From Pseudomonas karstica (GTDB taxonomy: Bacteria > Pseudomonadota > Gammaproteobacteria > Pseudomonadales > Pseudomonadaceae), in NCBI RefSeq assembly GCF_009707515.1, contig NZ_WLYI01000015.1, forward strand, positions 62,001 through 126,000: a stretch of DNA of 64,000 nt. Reading direction: 5' to 3'. Positions 9,747-19,604 of this stretch are shown here, piece after piece (position 1 is the first letter of the stretch; each line of letters starts with the position of its first letter). The notes under the pieces are model-generated. The model was not told the DNA's origin. It saw only the letters and a program-made list of their open reading frames with translations, and did no database searches. Both the position numbers and the translations under genes were made by a program.

Positions 9747-10901
9747 TTATTCCTCTTCTTTCACCGGCATGGGCGGCGGACGCAAGCCGACTTCCGCGAA
9801 AAGCTTGATCTCCTTACCGTTGCGCATTACCTGGATGGCAACCTTTTCAGTTGGCTTGATCCGCGCTACCTGGTTCATCGACTTGCGGCCATCACCCGCC
9901 GGTTCACCGTCGATGCTGAGGATCACATCACCCACTTGCATGCCGGCCTTCTCGGCGGGGCCGTCGCGCAATATGCCGGCGATCACGATACCTGGCCGGC
10001 CCGTCAGCCCGAAGGATTCGGACAGTTCACGGGTCAGCGGCTGCACTTCAATCCCCAGCCAGCCGCGAATCACTTGGCCATGCTCGATGATCGACTTCAT
10101 TATATCCATGGCCAGTTTCACCGGGATCGCGAAGCCGATACCTTGGGAGCCACCGGATTTGGAGAAGATGGCCGTGTTGATCCCGGTCAGGTTGCCGTTG
10201 GCATCCACCAGCGCTCCGCCGGAGTTGCCGGGGTTGATTGCCGCATCGGTCTGGATGAAGTCTTCGTAGCTGTTGAGGCCCAGTTGATTACGCCCGGTGG
10301 CGCTGATGATACCCATGGTCACCGTCTGGCCGACGCCGAACGGGTTGCCGATGGCCAGCGCAACGTCACCGACCCGCAGGCCTTCGGAGCGCCCGATGGT
10401 GATCGAGGGCAGGTTCTTCAAATCGATTTTCAGTACCGCAAGGTCTGTTTCCGGATCGTTGCCCACTACCCGCGCCAGGGTTTCCCGGCCGTCGCGCAGG
10501 GCCACGACGATCTGGTCGGCCCCCGTGGTCACGTGGTTATTGGTCAGGATGTAACCTTCCGGGCTCATGATTACCCCGGAACCCAGGCTCGACTCCATGC
10601 GCCGCTGCTTGGGCGAGTTGTCACCAAAAAAGCGCCGAAACTGCTTGTCCTCAAACAACGGGTGGGTCGGTTTGTTGACGACCTTGGTGGTGTACAGGTT
10701 GACCACTGCGGGCGCGGCAATGACCACCGCATCGGCATAGGTCACCGGCCCCTGTACCACCGCGCTGGTTTTCGGTGCCTGTTGCAGGTTGACATCCAGG
10801 GTCGGTAGCCCGACCCATTCGGGGTAACGCTGAATAATCAACAGTGCAATCAGCACGCCGGCCAGTAATGGCCATCCAGAGAAACGCAGCGCCTTGAGCA
10901 T
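9747..10901 (-). CDS. algW: Periplasmic serine protease AlgW (DegS-like)
   Basis: A membrane-anchored protease that cuts the anti-sigma factor MucA under envelope stress and so releases AlgU. The protein has 384 residues. An N-terminal membrane anchor spans about residues 8-24. A trypsin-like domain carries the full triad: His123 in LTNNHV, Asp153 in PETDLAVLKI and Ser227 in GNSGGA. One PDZ domain follows (about 270-370, GWLGIEVQPL to the end). A single PDZ domain and the N-terminal anchor distinguish it from MucD/DegP. Position directly upstream of a divergent Nif3-like gene and cysD is conserved in pseudomonads. Confidence 0.93.
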   Translation of the reverse strand: MLKALRFSGWPLLAGVLIALLIIQRYPEWVGLPTLDVNLQQAPKTSAVVQGPVTYADAVVIAAPAVVNLYTTKVVNKPTHPLFEDKQFRRFFGDNSPKQRRMESSLGSGVIMSPEGYILTNNHVTTGADQIVVALRDGRETLARVVGNDPETDLAVLKIDLKNLPSITIGRSEGLRVGDVALAIGNPFGVGQTVTMGIISATGRNQLGLNSYEDFIQTDAAINPGNSGGALVDANGNLTGINTAIFSKSGGSQGIGFAIPVKLAMDIMKSIIEHGQVIRGWLGIEVQPLTRELSESFGLTGRPGIVIAGILRDGPAEKAGMQVGDVILSIDGEPAGDGRKSMNQVARIKPTEKVAIQVMRNGKEIKLFAEVGLRPPPMPVKEEE

Positions 10902-11003
10902 TAAACAAATCCTGACAGGTTGCAGGGGGCGGGAGAGCGCCCATAATGTCGCGCATTATACGAGGCTGCGAGCGCCTCTGAACGGGATATTTAGGAGTCT
11001 TTT

Positions 11004-11762
11004 ATGGCCGTCGCCCTGAGCACCCTGGTTGAGGAAGCGGATCGCTACCTCAACAGCGCGAAAATTGCCGATTATTGCCCCAATGGCCTGCAGGTCGAAG
11101 GCCGGCCCCAAGTGCTGCGGATTGTCAGCGGCGTGACGGCCAGTCAGGCGTTGCTGGACGCGGCGGTCGAAGCCCAGGCGGATCTGGTGCTGGTGCATCA
11201 CGGTTACTTCTGGAAAGGCGAAAGCCCGTGTATCACCGGCATGAAGCAGCGGCGCCTGAAAACCCTGCTTAAGCACGACATCAGCCTGCTGGCCTACCAT
11301 TTGCCCCTGGACCTGCACCCGGAAGTCGGCAACAACGTGCAGTTGGCCCGCCAGTTGGACATCACCATCGAAGGCCCGCTGGACCCGGACAACCTCAAGG
11401 TCGTCGGCCTGGTCGGTTCCCTGGCCGAGCCGCTGTCGCCCCAGGACTTCGCCCGCCGCGTGCAGGAGGCCATGGGCCGCGAGCCACTTTTGATCGAAGG
11501 CCGCGAGATGATCCGCCGTGTCGGCTGGTGCACCGGTGGCGGCCAGGGGTACATCGACCAAGCCGTGCTGGCAGGTGTTGACCTATACCTCAGCGGTGAA
11601 GCCTCGGAGCAAACCTTCCACAGTGCTCGGGAAAACGACATCAGCTTCATCGCTGCCGGGCATCACGCCACCGAACGCTACGGCGTGCAGGCGTTGGGGG
11701 ATTACCTGGCCCGGCGTTTTGCCTTGGAACACCTGTTTATCGATTGCCCGAACCCAATCTAA
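11004..11762 (+). CDS. Nif3-like dinuclear metal-centre hexameric protein
   Basis: The protein has 252 residues, the compact form of the Nif3/YbgI family. Conserved metal ligands are visible in ADLVLVHHGYFWKGE and, near the C-terminus, in ISFIAAGHHATERYG. The motif YCPNGLQVEG near residue 22 is the family signature. Some family members have been linked to GTP cyclohydrolase-like or nucleotide metabolism, but no firm role is established. AGGAG precedes the ATG. It is divergent from algW and lies upstream of cysD. Confidence 0.9.
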   Translation: MAVALSTLVEEADRYLNSAKIADYCPNGLQVEGRPQVLRIVSGVTASQALLDAAVEAQADLVLVHHGYFWKGESPCITGMKQRRLKTLLKHDISLLAYHLPLDLHPEVGNNVQLARQLDITIEGPLDPDNLKVVGLVGSLAEPLSPQDFARRVQEAMGREPLLIEGREMIRRVGWCTGGGQGYIDQAVLAGVDLYLSGEASEQTFHSARENDISFIAAGHHATERYGVQALGDYLARRFALEHLFIDCPNPI

Positions 11763-11911
11763 AGCGCACATAAATCAGCCAAACCCAAGGGTATATTCAT
11801 ATACCGTTTCGATCTAGCTGGCTCCCTGATTAGAAGCAGGTGCTGTGCTAGCATGCCTCGCTCGAACACGGCCCGCAGGCCGTCCATAAGATCGTTTTTC
11901 CGTGAGTAACC

Positions 11912-12829
11912 ATGGTCGACAAACTGACGCATCTGAAACAGCTGGAGGCGGAAAGCATCCACATCATCCGCGAGGTCGCCGCCGAGTTCGATAACCCGGT
12001 GATGCTCTACTCGATCGGTAAAGACTCCGCCGTGATGTTGCACCTTGCACGCAAGGCATTCTTCCCGGGCAAGCTGCCGTTTCCGGTGATGCACGTCGAC
12101 ACCCAGTGGAAGTTCCAGGAAATGTACAAGTTCCGCGACCGCATGGTCGAAGAACTCGGCCTGGAGCTGATCACCCACGTCAACCCGGACGGTGTGGCAC
12201 AAGGGATCAACCCTTTTACCCACGGCAGCGCCAAGCATACCGACATCATGAAGACCGAAGGCCTGAAGCAGGCCCTCGACAAGTACGGTTTCGACGCAGC
12301 CTTCGGCGGCGCTCGTCGCGATGAAGAGAAATCCCGCGCCAAAGAGCGCGTGTACTCGTTCCGCGACAGCAAGCACCGCTGGGACCCGAAAAACCAGCGC
12401 CCGGAGCTTTGGAACGTCTACAACGGCAACGTCAACAAAGGCGAGTCGATCCGTGTGTTCCCGCTGTCCAACTGGACCGAGCTGGATATCTGGCAGTACA
12501 TCTACCTGGAAGGTATCCCGATCGTCCCGCTGTACTTCGCCGCCGAGCGTGAAGTGATCGAGAAGAACGGCACGCTGATCATGATCGACGACGAGCGGAT
12601 CCTTGAGCACTTGTCTGACGAAGACAAAGCCCGAATCGTCAAAAAGAAAGTGCGTTTCCGTACCCTTGGCTGCTACCCGTTGACGGGCGCGGTGGAGTCC
12701 GAGGCTGAAACCCTCACGGACATCATTCAGGAAATGCTCCTGACGCGAACTTCCGAGCGCCAGGGCCGTGTCATCGATCACGATGGCGCAGGCTCGATGG
12801 AAGACAAAAAACGTCAGGGTTATTTCTAA
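11912..12829 (+). CDS. cysD: Sulfate adenylyltransferase subunit 2
   Basis: The ATP-sulfurylase catalytic subunit; with CysN it makes adenosine 5'-phosphosulfate from sulfate and ATP. The protein has 305 residues. It contains the PAPS-reductase-like PP-loop [15 protein letters not shown], the [16 protein letters not shown] segment and the typical C-terminal [21 protein letters not shown] region. The cysNC gene starts 9 bp downstream, so the two form an operon. The 149-bp upstream region contains an AT-rich stretch suited to CysB activation, but no site can be defined with confidence. Confidence 0.96.
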   Translation: MVDKLTHLKQLEAESIHIIREVAAEFDNPVMLYSIGKDSAVMLHLARKAFFPGKLPFPVMHVDTQWKFQEMYKFRDRMVEELGLELITHVNPDGVAQGINPFTHGSAKHTDIMKTEGLKQALDKYGFDAAFGGARRDEEKSRAKERVYSFRDSKHRWDPKNQRPELWNVYNGNVNKGESIRVFPLSNWTELDIWQYIYLEGIPIVPLYFAAEREVIEKNGTLIMIDDERILEHLSDEDKARIVKKKVRFRTLGCYPLTGAVESEAETLTDIIQEMLLTRTSERQGRVIDHDGAGSMEDKKRQGYF

Positions 12830-12838
12830 GGGGTTGTC

Positions 12839-14737
12839 ATGTCGCACGTATCTGATTTGATCAGCGAGGACATCCTCGCCTACCTGGGCCAGCACGAACG
12901 CAAGGAAATGCTGCGCTTCCTGACCTGTGGCAACGTCGACGACGGCAAGAGCACCCTGATCGGGCGTCTGCTGCACGACTCCAAGATGATCTACGAAGAT
13001 CACTTGGAAGCCATCACCCGGGACTCGAAAAAAGTCGGCACCACCGGTGACGACATCGACCTGGCGTTGCTGGTTGACGGCCTGCAGGCCGAGCGTGAGC
13101 AGGGCATCACCATTGATGTTGCCTACCGCTACTTCTCCACCGCCAAGCGCAAATTTATCATCGCCGACACCCCTGGCCATGAGCAGTACACCCGCAACAT
13201 GGCCACTGGTGCCTCCACCTGTGACCTGGCGATCATTCTGATCGACGCCCGCTACGGCGTGCAGACCCAGACCCGTCGCCACAGCTTTATCGCCTCGTTG
13301 CTGGGCATCAAGCACATTGTGGTTGCCGTCAACAAGATGGACATCAATGGTTTTGACCAAAGCGTATTCGAGTCGATCAAGGCCGATTACCTGAAGTTCG
13401 CCGAAGGCATCGCGTTCAAGCCGAGCACCATGGCTTTCGTACCCATGTCGGCGCTCAAGGGCGACAACGTGGTGAACAAGAGCGAACGTTCGCCTTGGTA
13501 CAGCGGCCAGTCGCTGATGGAAATCCTCGAAACCGTCGAGATTGCCAACGACCGCAACTACACCGATCTGCGTTTTCCGGTGCAGTACGTCAACCGCCCG
13601 AACCTGAACTTCCGTGGTTTTGCCGGCACCCTGGCCAGCGGCGTCGTGCATAAAGGCGACGAAGTCGTGGTGCTGCCGTCGGGCAAGAGCAGCCGGGTCA
13701 AATCCATTGTCACCTTCGAAGGTGAGCTGGAACACGCAGGTCCTGGCCAGGCTGTAACCCTGACCATGGAAGACGAAATCGACATCTCCCGGGGCGACCT
13801 GCTGGTGCATGCCGATAACGTGCCGCAGGTGACCGACGCCTTCGATGCCATGCTGGTGTGGATGGCTGAAGAACCGATGCTGCCGGGCAAGAAATACGAC
13901 ATCAAGCGTGCTACTTCCTACGTGCCGGGCTCCATTACCAGCATTGTGCATCGCGTTGATGTGAACACCCTGGCCGAAGGGCCGGCGAGTGCCTTGCAGT
14001 TGAACGAGATTGGCCGGGTCAAGGTCAGCCTCGACGCGGCCATCGCCCTCGATGGCTACGCCAGCAACCGCACCACCGGTTCGTTCATCGTAATCGACCG
14101 TTTGACCAACGGCACCGTGGCGGCCGGCATGATCATCGCGGCACCAGTGACTCACGGCAGTGCAGCGCAACACGGTAAGTTGGCCCACGTGGCCACCGAA
14201 GAACGCGCCCAGCGCTTCGGCCAGCAGCCGGCCACCGTATTGTTCAGTGGCCTATCGGGCGCTGGCAAAAGCACCCTGGCCTACGCGGTTGAACGCAAGT
14301 TGTTCGACATGGGGCGTGCGGTGTTTGTGTTGGATGGCCAGAACCTGCGCCACGACCTGAATAAGGGTCTGCCACAGGATCGTGCCGGGCGTACCGAGAA
14401 CTGGCGTCGTGCGGCTCACGTCGCGCGTCAGTTCAACGAAGCCGGGTTGCTGACGCTGGCTGCGTTTGTCGCACCAGATGTCGAGGGGCGTGAACAGGCC
14501 AAGGCGTTGATCGGCGCCGATCGCCTGCTGACGGTATATGTCCAGGCTTCGCCGCTGGTGTGCGCCGAGCGTGACCCTCAAGGCTTGTACGCGGCAGGCG
14601 GGGATAACATCCCGGGTGAGTCCTTCCCGTACGACGTGCCGTTGAATGCTGACCTGGTAATCGACACCCAGGCGTTGTCGCTGGAAGACAGCGTCAAGCA
14701 GGTGCTGGAGCTGTTGCGTCAGCGCGGCGCGATCTAA
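12839..14737 (+). CDS. cysNC: Bifunctional sulfate adenylyltransferase subunit 1 / APS kinase
   Basis: A 632-residue fusion. The N-terminal GTPase half (about residues 20-450) has the P-loop [12 protein letters not shown], the switch segment [12 protein letters not shown] and the specificity motif NKMD; GTP hydrolysis drives APS formation by CysD. The C-terminal APS-kinase half has a second P-loop [11 protein letters not shown] (about residue 465) and continues with [13 protein letters not shown], phosphorylating APS to PAPS. One polypeptide therefore carries both later activation steps, as is usual in Pseudomonas. A strong bidirectional terminator follows 17 bp after the stop codon. Confidence 0.96.
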   Translation: MSHVSDLISEDILAYLGQHERKEMLRFLTCGNVDDGKSTLIGRLLHDSKMIYEDHLEAITRDSKKVGTTGDDIDLALLVDGLQAEREQGITIDVAYRYFSTAKRKFIIADTPGHEQYTRNMATGASTCDLAIILIDARYGVQTQTRRHSFIASLLGIKHIVVAVNKMDINGFDQSVFESIKADYLKFAEGIAFKPSTMAFVPMSALKGDNVVNKSERSPWYSGQSLMEILETVEIANDRNYTDLRFPVQYVNRPNLNFRGFAGTLASGVVHKGDEVVVLPSGKSSRVKSIVTFEGELEHAGPGQAVTLTMEDEIDISRGDLLVHADNVPQVTDAFDAMLVWMAEEPMLPGKKYDIKRATSYVPGSITSIVHRVDVNTLAEGPASALQLNEIGRVKVSLDAAIALDGYASNRTTGSFIVIDRLTNGTVAAGMIIAAPVTHGSAAQHGKLAHVATEERAQRFGQQPATVLFSGLSGAGKSTLAYAVERKLFDMGRAVFVLDGQNLRHDLNKGLPQDRAGRTENWRRAAHVARQFNEAGLLTLAAFVAPDVEGREQAKALIGADRLLTVYVQASPLVCAERDPQGLYAAGGDNIPGESFPYDVPLNADLVIDTQALSLEDSVKQVLELLRQRGAI

Positions 14738-14753
14738 GCTTTCGGTCCGTACT

Positions 14754-14791
14754 AAAAAGCCCGCCACCGATCACTCGGTAGCGGGCTTTTT
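14754..14791. terminator. Intrinsic terminator of cysD-cysNC
   Basis: AAAAAGCCCGCCACCG, loop ATCACT, CGGTAGCGGGCTTTTT forms a long stem with a single mismatch. It has A- and T-runs at the two ends and so can act in both directions. Confidence 0.9.
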
Positions 14792-14810
14792 CATGTGGAG
14801 CATGATCTCG

Positions 14811-14910
14811 GCAGGAGCGAGCTTGCTCGCGAAAAACCTGAGGGCACCGTGGTGAATCAGAATGCCAGCGTTATCGTTAACGACCTTCGCGAGCAAGCTT
14901 GCTCCTACAG
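14811..14910. repeat. Inverted REP pair (GGAGCGAGCTTGCTCGCG family)
   Basis: One REP unit (GGAGCGAGCTTGCTCGCGAA) at 14814 faces its inverted copy (TTCGCGAGCAAGCTTGCTCC) ending near 14906, with about 55 bp between. The layout matches a REP doublet, or BIME, between convergent genes. Confidence 0.8.
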
Positions 14911-14913
14911 GTG

Positions 14914-15807
14914 TCAGGCAGGAAAGTCGCGGTGCAGTTTCTCCAGAAGCGCATCCTTCTCTTCCCACAACCCATTGATCCAGCCCTGGAACTGCAGCCG
15001 ATATTCCCCATCCTGCTCATAGTTCTTGCCAATGAACTCGGCCGGGATCGGCACCTCTTCAAACTGCACCACCACTTCCTTCACGTTGCCGCAGAGCAAA
15101 TCCCAATACCCGGGACGCCCGCCAGGATAGTGAATGGTCACGTTCACCAGCGACTTCAACTGCTCACCCATGGCATCCAGCACAAAGGCAATCCCGCCCG
15201 CCTTGGGCTTGAGCAGGTAACGAAATGGCGATTTCTGCTGGGCATGCTTGCCCGCGGTAAACCGGGTGCCCTCGGCAAAGTTGAAAATACCCACCGGGTT
15301 GTGGCGAAATTTTGCGCAGGTCTTGCGGGTGGTTTCCAGGTCCTTGCCTTTCTTTTCCGGGTGTTTTTCAAGGTAGGCTTTGGTGTAGCGCTTCATGAAT
15401 GGGAAGCCTAGTGCCCACCACGCCAGGCCAATCACCGGGACCCAGATCAACTGCTGCTTGAGGAAGAATTTCAACGGGCGGATACGGCGGTTGAGCACGT
15501 ATTGCAACACCATGATGTCGACCCAGCTTTGGTGATTACTGGTCACCAGGTAAGAGTGCTGATAATCCAGGCCCTCAAGGCCGCTCAGGTGCCAGCGGGT
15601 ACGGCGCACCAGGTTCATCCAGGCTTTGTTGTTGCTGATCCATGCCTCATGGGTGTGGTTCATCAACCATTCGCTGAAACGTTTGGCAAAGGGCAGCGCC
15701 TTGAACAGCGCCACGATAAACAGGAACGAGCACAGCAGGATCGTGTTCAACGCCAGCAGCAGCGAAGCGATTACCCCGCGCACGGCGGCAGGTAGAAAAT
15801 CCAGCAT
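14914..15807 (-). CDS. 1-acyl-glycerol-3-phosphate-type acyltransferase (YihG-like)
   Basis: The protein has 297 residues. An N-terminal membrane segment lies at about residues 8-35 (IASLLLALNTILLCSFLFIV). The PlsC-type catalytic motif is NHQSWVD (HxxxxD) near residue 92, and the second acyltransferase block is FNFAEGTRFT. It resembles the YihG/LPLAT family that acylates lysophospholipids at the inner membrane; exact acyl-donor preference is unknown. Its start codon directly abuts the pta stop codon on the same strand, so it is translated from the pta transcript. Confidence 0.88.
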   Translation of the reverse strand: MLDFLPAAVRGVIASLLLALNTILLCSFLFIVALFKALPFAKRFSEWLMNHTHEAWISNNKAWMNLVRRTRWHLSGLEGLDYQHSYLVTSNHQSWVDIMVLQYVLNRRIRPLKFFLKQQLIWVPVIGLAWWALGFPFMKRYTKAYLEKHPEKKGKDLETTRKTCAKFRHNPVGIFNFAEGTRFTAGKHAQQKSPFRYLLKPKAGGIAFVLDAMGEQLKSLVNVTIHYPGGRPGYWDLLCGNVKEVVVQFEEVPIPAEFIGKNYEQDGEYRLQFQGWINGLWEEKDALLEKLHRDFPA

Positions 15808-17907
15808 TTAGATATCCATAGGTCGGTTGGCGGCTTGGATCGCGGTCAGGGCGATGGTGTACACGATATCGTCCACCTGGGCCCCACGGGGCAGGTCGTT
15901 CACCGGTTTGCGCAGGCCTTGCAGCATCGGCCCCAGGCTGACGCAATCGGCGCTGCGTTGCACCGCCTTGTGGGTGGTATTGCCGGTGTTCAGGTCCGGG
16001 AACACGAACACCGTGGCCTTACCCGCTACCAGGCTGTCGGGCGCCAGTTGCCGGGCGACGGTTTCGTTGGCGGCGGCGTCGTACTGTAACGGGCCGTCGA
16101 TCAGCAGCGAGCTTTGTGCTTCGTGGGCGAGCAGGGTCGCTTCGCGGACTTTCTCCACTTCCTCGCCGCTGGCCGAATCACCGCTGGAGTAGCTGATCAT
16201 CGCCACCCGTGGCGTGATGCCGAAGGCGGCGGCTGAATCGGCGCTTTGCAGGGCAATTTGCGCAAGCTCCGCAGCGCTTGGGTGCGGGTTCATCACGCAG
16301 TCGCCATAGACCAGCACCTGCTCGGGAAACAACATGAAAAACACCGATGACACCAGGGTGCAGCCCGGCGCCGTTTTAATCAGTTGCAAAGCCGGGCGGA
16401 TCGTATTGGCGGTGGAGTGAATGACTCCGGAGACCAGGCCGTCCACTTCATCCAGTGCGAGCATCATGGTGGCGATCACCACGGTATCTTCCAACTGTTG
16501 CTCGGCCATCGGTGCGTTGAGGCTTTTGCTCTTGCGCAAGGCCACCATTGGCTCGACATAACGTTGGCGAATCAGGTCCGGGTCGAGAATCTCCAGGCCT
16601 TCGGGCAACTCGATGCCTTGGGCGCGAGCCACCGCCTCCACATCCGCCGGCTTGGCCAGCAATACGCAACGGGCAATACCTCGTGCCTGGCAAATCGCGG
16701 CGGCTTGCACGGTCAACGGCTCGCTGCCTTCGGGCAGGACGATGCGCTTGTTGGCGGCCTGGGCACGCTGGATCAACTGGTAGCGGAACACCGCCGGCGA
16801 CAAGCGCATTTCCCGTGGCGTGCCACAGCGCTGGTGCAGCCAGCGAGCGTCCAAGTGGCTGGCGACGAAATCGGTGATGATCTCCGCACGTTCGCGGTCA
16901 TCAATCGGAATTTCCTTGTTCAGGCTGTTGAGTTGGTTGGCGGTGTCATAGGAGCCGGTGCTCACCGACAGCACGGGCAGCCCGGCCTGGAATGCGCCAC
17001 GGCACAGGTCCATGATCCGTGGGTCGGGCAGGGTGTCGCTGGTCAGCAGCAGGCCGGCCAACGGCACGCCATTGATGGCGGCGAGACTGACGGCGAGGAT
17101 GATGTCGTCGCGATCACCAGGCGTCACCACCAATACACCCGGCTTCAACAGCTCCACGGTGTTTCGCATGGTGCGGGCACAGATGATGATCTTGGTCATG
17201 CGCCGGGTTTCATAGTCGCCGGCGTTGAGGATTTGCGCGCCCATCAGGTCGGCCACATCGCGGGTGCGTGGGGCGTTGAGTTCCGGCTGGAATGGAATAC
17301 ACCCCAGCAGCCGGAAATCGCCGCTGCGTAACAAGGGCGAATGCTCTTTGAGGCGTGTGGCGAAGGCTTCCATGCTTTCGTCGGTCTGTACTTTGTTGAG
17401 AATCACGCCGAGCACTTTCGGATCTTTCGGGCCACCGAACAATTGGGCCTGCAACTCCACGCGACCGGACAGCTCGGTCAATACTTCGTTTTCCGGCGCC
17501 GAGACCAGGATCACCTCGGCGTCCAGGCTTTTTGCCAGGTGCAAGTTGACCCGGGCGGCGTAGCTGGCGCTGCGGGTCGGCACCATGCCTTCGACAATCA
17601 GCACGTCCTTGCCCACCGCGGCTTGCTGGTAAAGGGTGATGATTTCTTCCAGCAACTCATCGAGCTGGCCGTCGCCGAGCATCCGCTCGACGTGGGCCAG
17701 GGCCAGCGGCTGTGGTGGTTTCAGGCCGTGGGTGCGAGCCACCAGTTCGGTGGAGCGCTCCGGCCCCGTATCGCCTGGGTGTGGCTGGGCAATGGGTTTG
17801 AAGAAGCCGACTTTCAGCCCGGCCCGTTCAAGGGTACGCACCAGCCCAAGGCTGATGGAGGTCAGGCCCACACCAAAATCTGTGGGTGCAATAAAAAAAG
17901 TCTGCAT
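15808..17907 (-). CDS. pta: Phosphate acetyltransferase
   Basis: The enzyme interconverts acetyl-CoA and acetyl phosphate. The long two-part form has 699 residues. The N-terminal P-loop-like and DRTGG regions start FFIAPTDFGVGLTSISLGL and include DVLIVEGMVPTRS. The C-terminal catalytic PTA domain (about 370-695) includes IVLPEGSEPLT, DGLVSGVIHSTANTIRPALQ (in part) and the GKATVFVFPDLNTGN segment. The ATG at 17907 is preferred over one 21 bases upstream because alignment with other Pseudomonas Pta proteins starts there. The usual partner ackA is not adjacent here. Confidence 0.95.
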   Translation of the reverse strand: MQTFFIAPTDFGVGLTSISLGLVRTLERAGLKVGFFKPIAQPHPGDTGPERSTELVARTHGLKPPQPLALAHVERMLGDGQLDELLEEIITLYQQAAVGKDVLIVEGMVPTRSASYAARVNLHLAKSLDAEVILVSAPENEVLTELSGRVELQAQLFGGPKDPKVLGVILNKVQTDESMEAFATRLKEHSPLLRSGDFRLLGCIPFQPELNAPRTRDVADLMGAQILNAGDYETRRMTKIIICARTMRNTVELLKPGVLVVTPGDRDDIILAVSLAAINGVPLAGLLLTSDTLPDPRIMDLCRGAFQAGLPVLSVSTGSYDTANQLNSLNKEIPIDDRERAEIITDFVASHLDARWLHQRCGTPREMRLSPAVFRYQLIQRAQAANKRIVLPEGSEPLTVQAAAICQARGIARCVLLAKPADVEAVARAQGIELPEGLEILDPDLIRQRYVEPMVALRKSKSLNAPMAEQQLEDTVVIATMMLALDEVDGLVSGVIHSTANTIRPALQLIKTAPGCTLVSSVFFMLFPEQVLVYGDCVMNPHPSAAELAQIALQSADSAAAFGITPRVAMISYSSGDSASGEEVEKVREATLLAHEAQSSLLIDGPLQYDAAANETVARQLAPDSLVAGKATVFVFPDLNTGNTTHKAVQRSADCVSLGPMLQGLRKPVNDLPRGAQVDDIVYTIALTAIQAANRPMDI

Positions 17908-17970
17908 GCGAATTCTCTGGAGGTGCATGGCTTCGGTGGCCGTCTATAGCTGATGGCCTACCGGGGGGAA

Positions 17971-18279
17971 TCAAGTGCCAAGGTTATCTCTATCCGGGCC
18001 CTGTGCGCACCAGCCACAGGCAAAGGGCTGGCCTATTTTTTCAAGGCGTCGTGCAGGATCAAGGACCCAGGCCCGGGATTGCCATGGCGGTTGGTGGCGC
18101 AGGTGTTGAGTGTGGCCACAGGACAGCTCGACGACCCAGTGTTGGTCGTCGTCCTGATGAAATCCGATGACCGTCGGGTATATTGATCGACCCCGTCCGT
18201 CCGGGTTGTGTTCGCTTTCGGGCAAATCCTTGTTTAGACTTGTCCGTTCTTCATTCTTATGCAAAAGGTCTCGCCCCAT
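17971..18279 (-). CDS. DUF3565 domain protein
   Basis: A small protein of up to 102 residues. The conserved core reads GFHQDDDQHWVVELSCGHTQ and RHQPPWQSRAWVLD and ends in FACGWC. The Cys/His pattern (CGH...C..C) suggests metal binding, but the function is unknown. The ATG at 18279 shares bases with the start codon of the divergent SlyD-like gene (CATG), which would put the promoter of each gene inside the other. A later start nearer the conserved core is therefore possible. Confidence 0.65.
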   Translation of the reverse strand: MGRDLLHKNEERTSLNKDLPESEHNPDGRGRSIYPTVIGFHQDDDQHWVVELSCGHTQHLRHQPPWQSRAWVLDPARRLEKIGQPFACGWCAQGPDRDNLGT

Positions 18280-18763
18280 GCCGATCGCCGCCAATAAGGC
18301 TGTCTCCATTGACTATACCCTGACCAACGACGCTGGTGAGGTCATCGACAGTTCTGCCGGCGGCGCGCCGCTGGTCTACCTGCAAGGCGCAGGTAACATC
18401 ATTGCGGGCCTGGAAAAGGCTCTGGATGGCAAAGAGGTCGGTGATGAGCTGACTGTTGCCGTAGAACCTGAAGATGCCTACGGCGAATACTCCGCCGAGT
18501 TGGTCAGCACCCTGAGCCGCAGCATGTTCGAAGGCGTCGACGAGTTGGAAGTGGGCATGCAGTTCCACGCTTCCGCTCCGGACGGCCAAATGCAGATCGT
18601 CACCATCCGTGACCTGGACGGCGACGACGTCACCGTCGACGGCAACCACCCGCTGGCGGGCCAGCGCCTGAACTTCCAGGTCAAGATCGTGGCTATCCGC
18701 GATGCTTCCCAGGAAGAAGTGGCCCACGGCCACGTCCACGGTGAAGGCGGTCATCAGCATTAA
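18278..18763 (+). CDS. FKBP-type peptidyl-prolyl isomerase, SlyD-like
   Basis: A 161-residue cytoplasmic prolyl isomerase and chaperone. The split FKBP domain reads SIDYTLTNDAGEVIDSS and PLVYLQGAGNIIAGLEKAL. The inserted IF chaperone flap spans roughly residues 70-125. A short His-rich tail (HGHVHGEGGHQH) could bind nickel or other metals, as in SlyD, though it is much shorter than in E. coli. The start is set by the first residues MPIAANKAVSIDY and an AAAAGG-like ribosome site. A strong terminator follows. Confidence 0.9.
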   Translation: MPIAANKAVSIDYTLTNDAGEVIDSSAGGAPLVYLQGAGNIIAGLEKALDGKEVGDELTVAVEPEDAYGEYSAELVSTLSRSMFEGVDELEVGMQFHASAPDGQMQIVTIRDLDGDDVTVDGNHPLAGQRLNFQVKIVAIRDASQEEVAHGHVHGEGGHQH

Positions 18764-18789
18764 TTGATGGGCCAAGCGTCATCTGTTGG

Positions 18790-18816
18790 AAAAAGGCGCC
18801 TTCGGGCGCCTTTTTT
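18790..18816. terminator. Intrinsic terminator of the SlyD-like gene
   Basis: AAAAAGGCGCC, loop TTCG, GGCGCCTTTTTT is a perfect stem with a stable tetraloop and a T-run. Confidence 0.9.
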
Positions 18817-18899
18817 GATCGGCGGCTGTTATTGCCGACTTGGCGGTTGTAATCTCGAACAGCTGCTATGCAAAGAACATGGGATATCTGGAGTTCGAC

Positions 18900-19382
18900 A
18901 TGAGTGCTTTCCACGACCTTAATCTGACTGGCCTCAATGGTCAGGAGCTGCCTCTGGCGCCCTTCAAGGGGCAAGTCGTGCTGGTGGTCAACGTTGCCTC
19001 CAAATGTGGACTGACACCGCAGTATGCAGCGCTGGAAAACCTCTATCAGCAATACAAGGGCCAAGGTTTTACCGTGCTGGGCCTGCCATGCAATCAGTTT
19101 GCGGGTCAGGAGCCGGGCACCGAAGAAGAGATCCAGGCATTTTGCAATCTCAACTATGGCGTGACCTTTCCCCTGGGCGGCAAGCTTGAGGTCAACGGTC
19201 CTGATCGTCACCAACTGTATCGTTTGCTGGCGGGTGAGGGCGCCGAGTTTCCCGGGGATATCACCTGGAACTTCGAGAAGTTCCTGCTGGGCAAGGATGG
19301 CCGGGTGTTGGCGCGTTTCTCGCCGCGCACGCCCCCTGAAGACCCTTCTATCGTCCAGGCCATCGAAAAAGCCCTGGGCTGA
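18900..19382 (+). CDS. Glutathione peroxidase
   Basis: A 160-residue thiol peroxidase of the GPx/BtuE family that reduces peroxides. The peroxidatic Cys lies in NVASKCGLTPQY near residue 36. The second conserved block is GLPCNQFAGQEPGT with the Gln of the catalytic triad, and the Trp lies in ITWNFEKFL. As in other bacterial enzymes, Cys replaces selenocysteine, and thioredoxin may be the real reductant. The ATG at 18900 follows CTGGAG; upstream in-frame ATG codons would add residues not seen in the family. Confidence 0.92.
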   Translation: MSAFHDLNLTGLNGQELPLAPFKGQVVLVVNVASKCGLTPQYAALENLYQQYKGQGFTVLGLPCNQFAGQEPGTEEEIQAFCNLNYGVTFPLGGKLEVNGPDRHQLYRLLAGEGAEFPGDITWNFEKFLLGKDGRVLARFSPRTPPEDPSIVQAIEKALG

Positions 19383-19394
19383 ACACCGGCTATT

Positions 19395-19495
19395 TGTAGG
19401 AGCGAGCTTGCTCGCGAAGGATGTTAACGATGACGCGGACACCGAGGATAAATGCGGTGCCCTCAAGTCCTTCGCGAGCAAGCTCGCTCCTACAA
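19395..19495. repeat. Inverted REP pair (GGAGCGAGCTTGCTCGCG family)
   Basis: TGTAGGAGCGAGCTTGCTCG at 19395 is matched by an inverted copy (CGAGCAAGCTCGCTCCTACA) ending at 19494. About 60 bp separate them. It sits just beyond the glutathione peroxidase gene and is the same family as the pair at 14.8 kb. Confidence 0.82.
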
Positions 19496-19604
19496 AGAAC
19501 TCTTCCACTTTTATCCCTTAATCACCGCAATCAATAGTGCTACCCAGCACCGCGCACTCTCCATATTATCCACGTCATAAAATCCCTTGCCGCGGAGTGC
19601 TCCC

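Noticed and set aside
11759..14188. Minus-strand open frame of 809 codons opposite cysD/cysNC
   Set aside because: It lies antisense to two unmistakable genes and arises from high GC third positions; no domain is recognisable.
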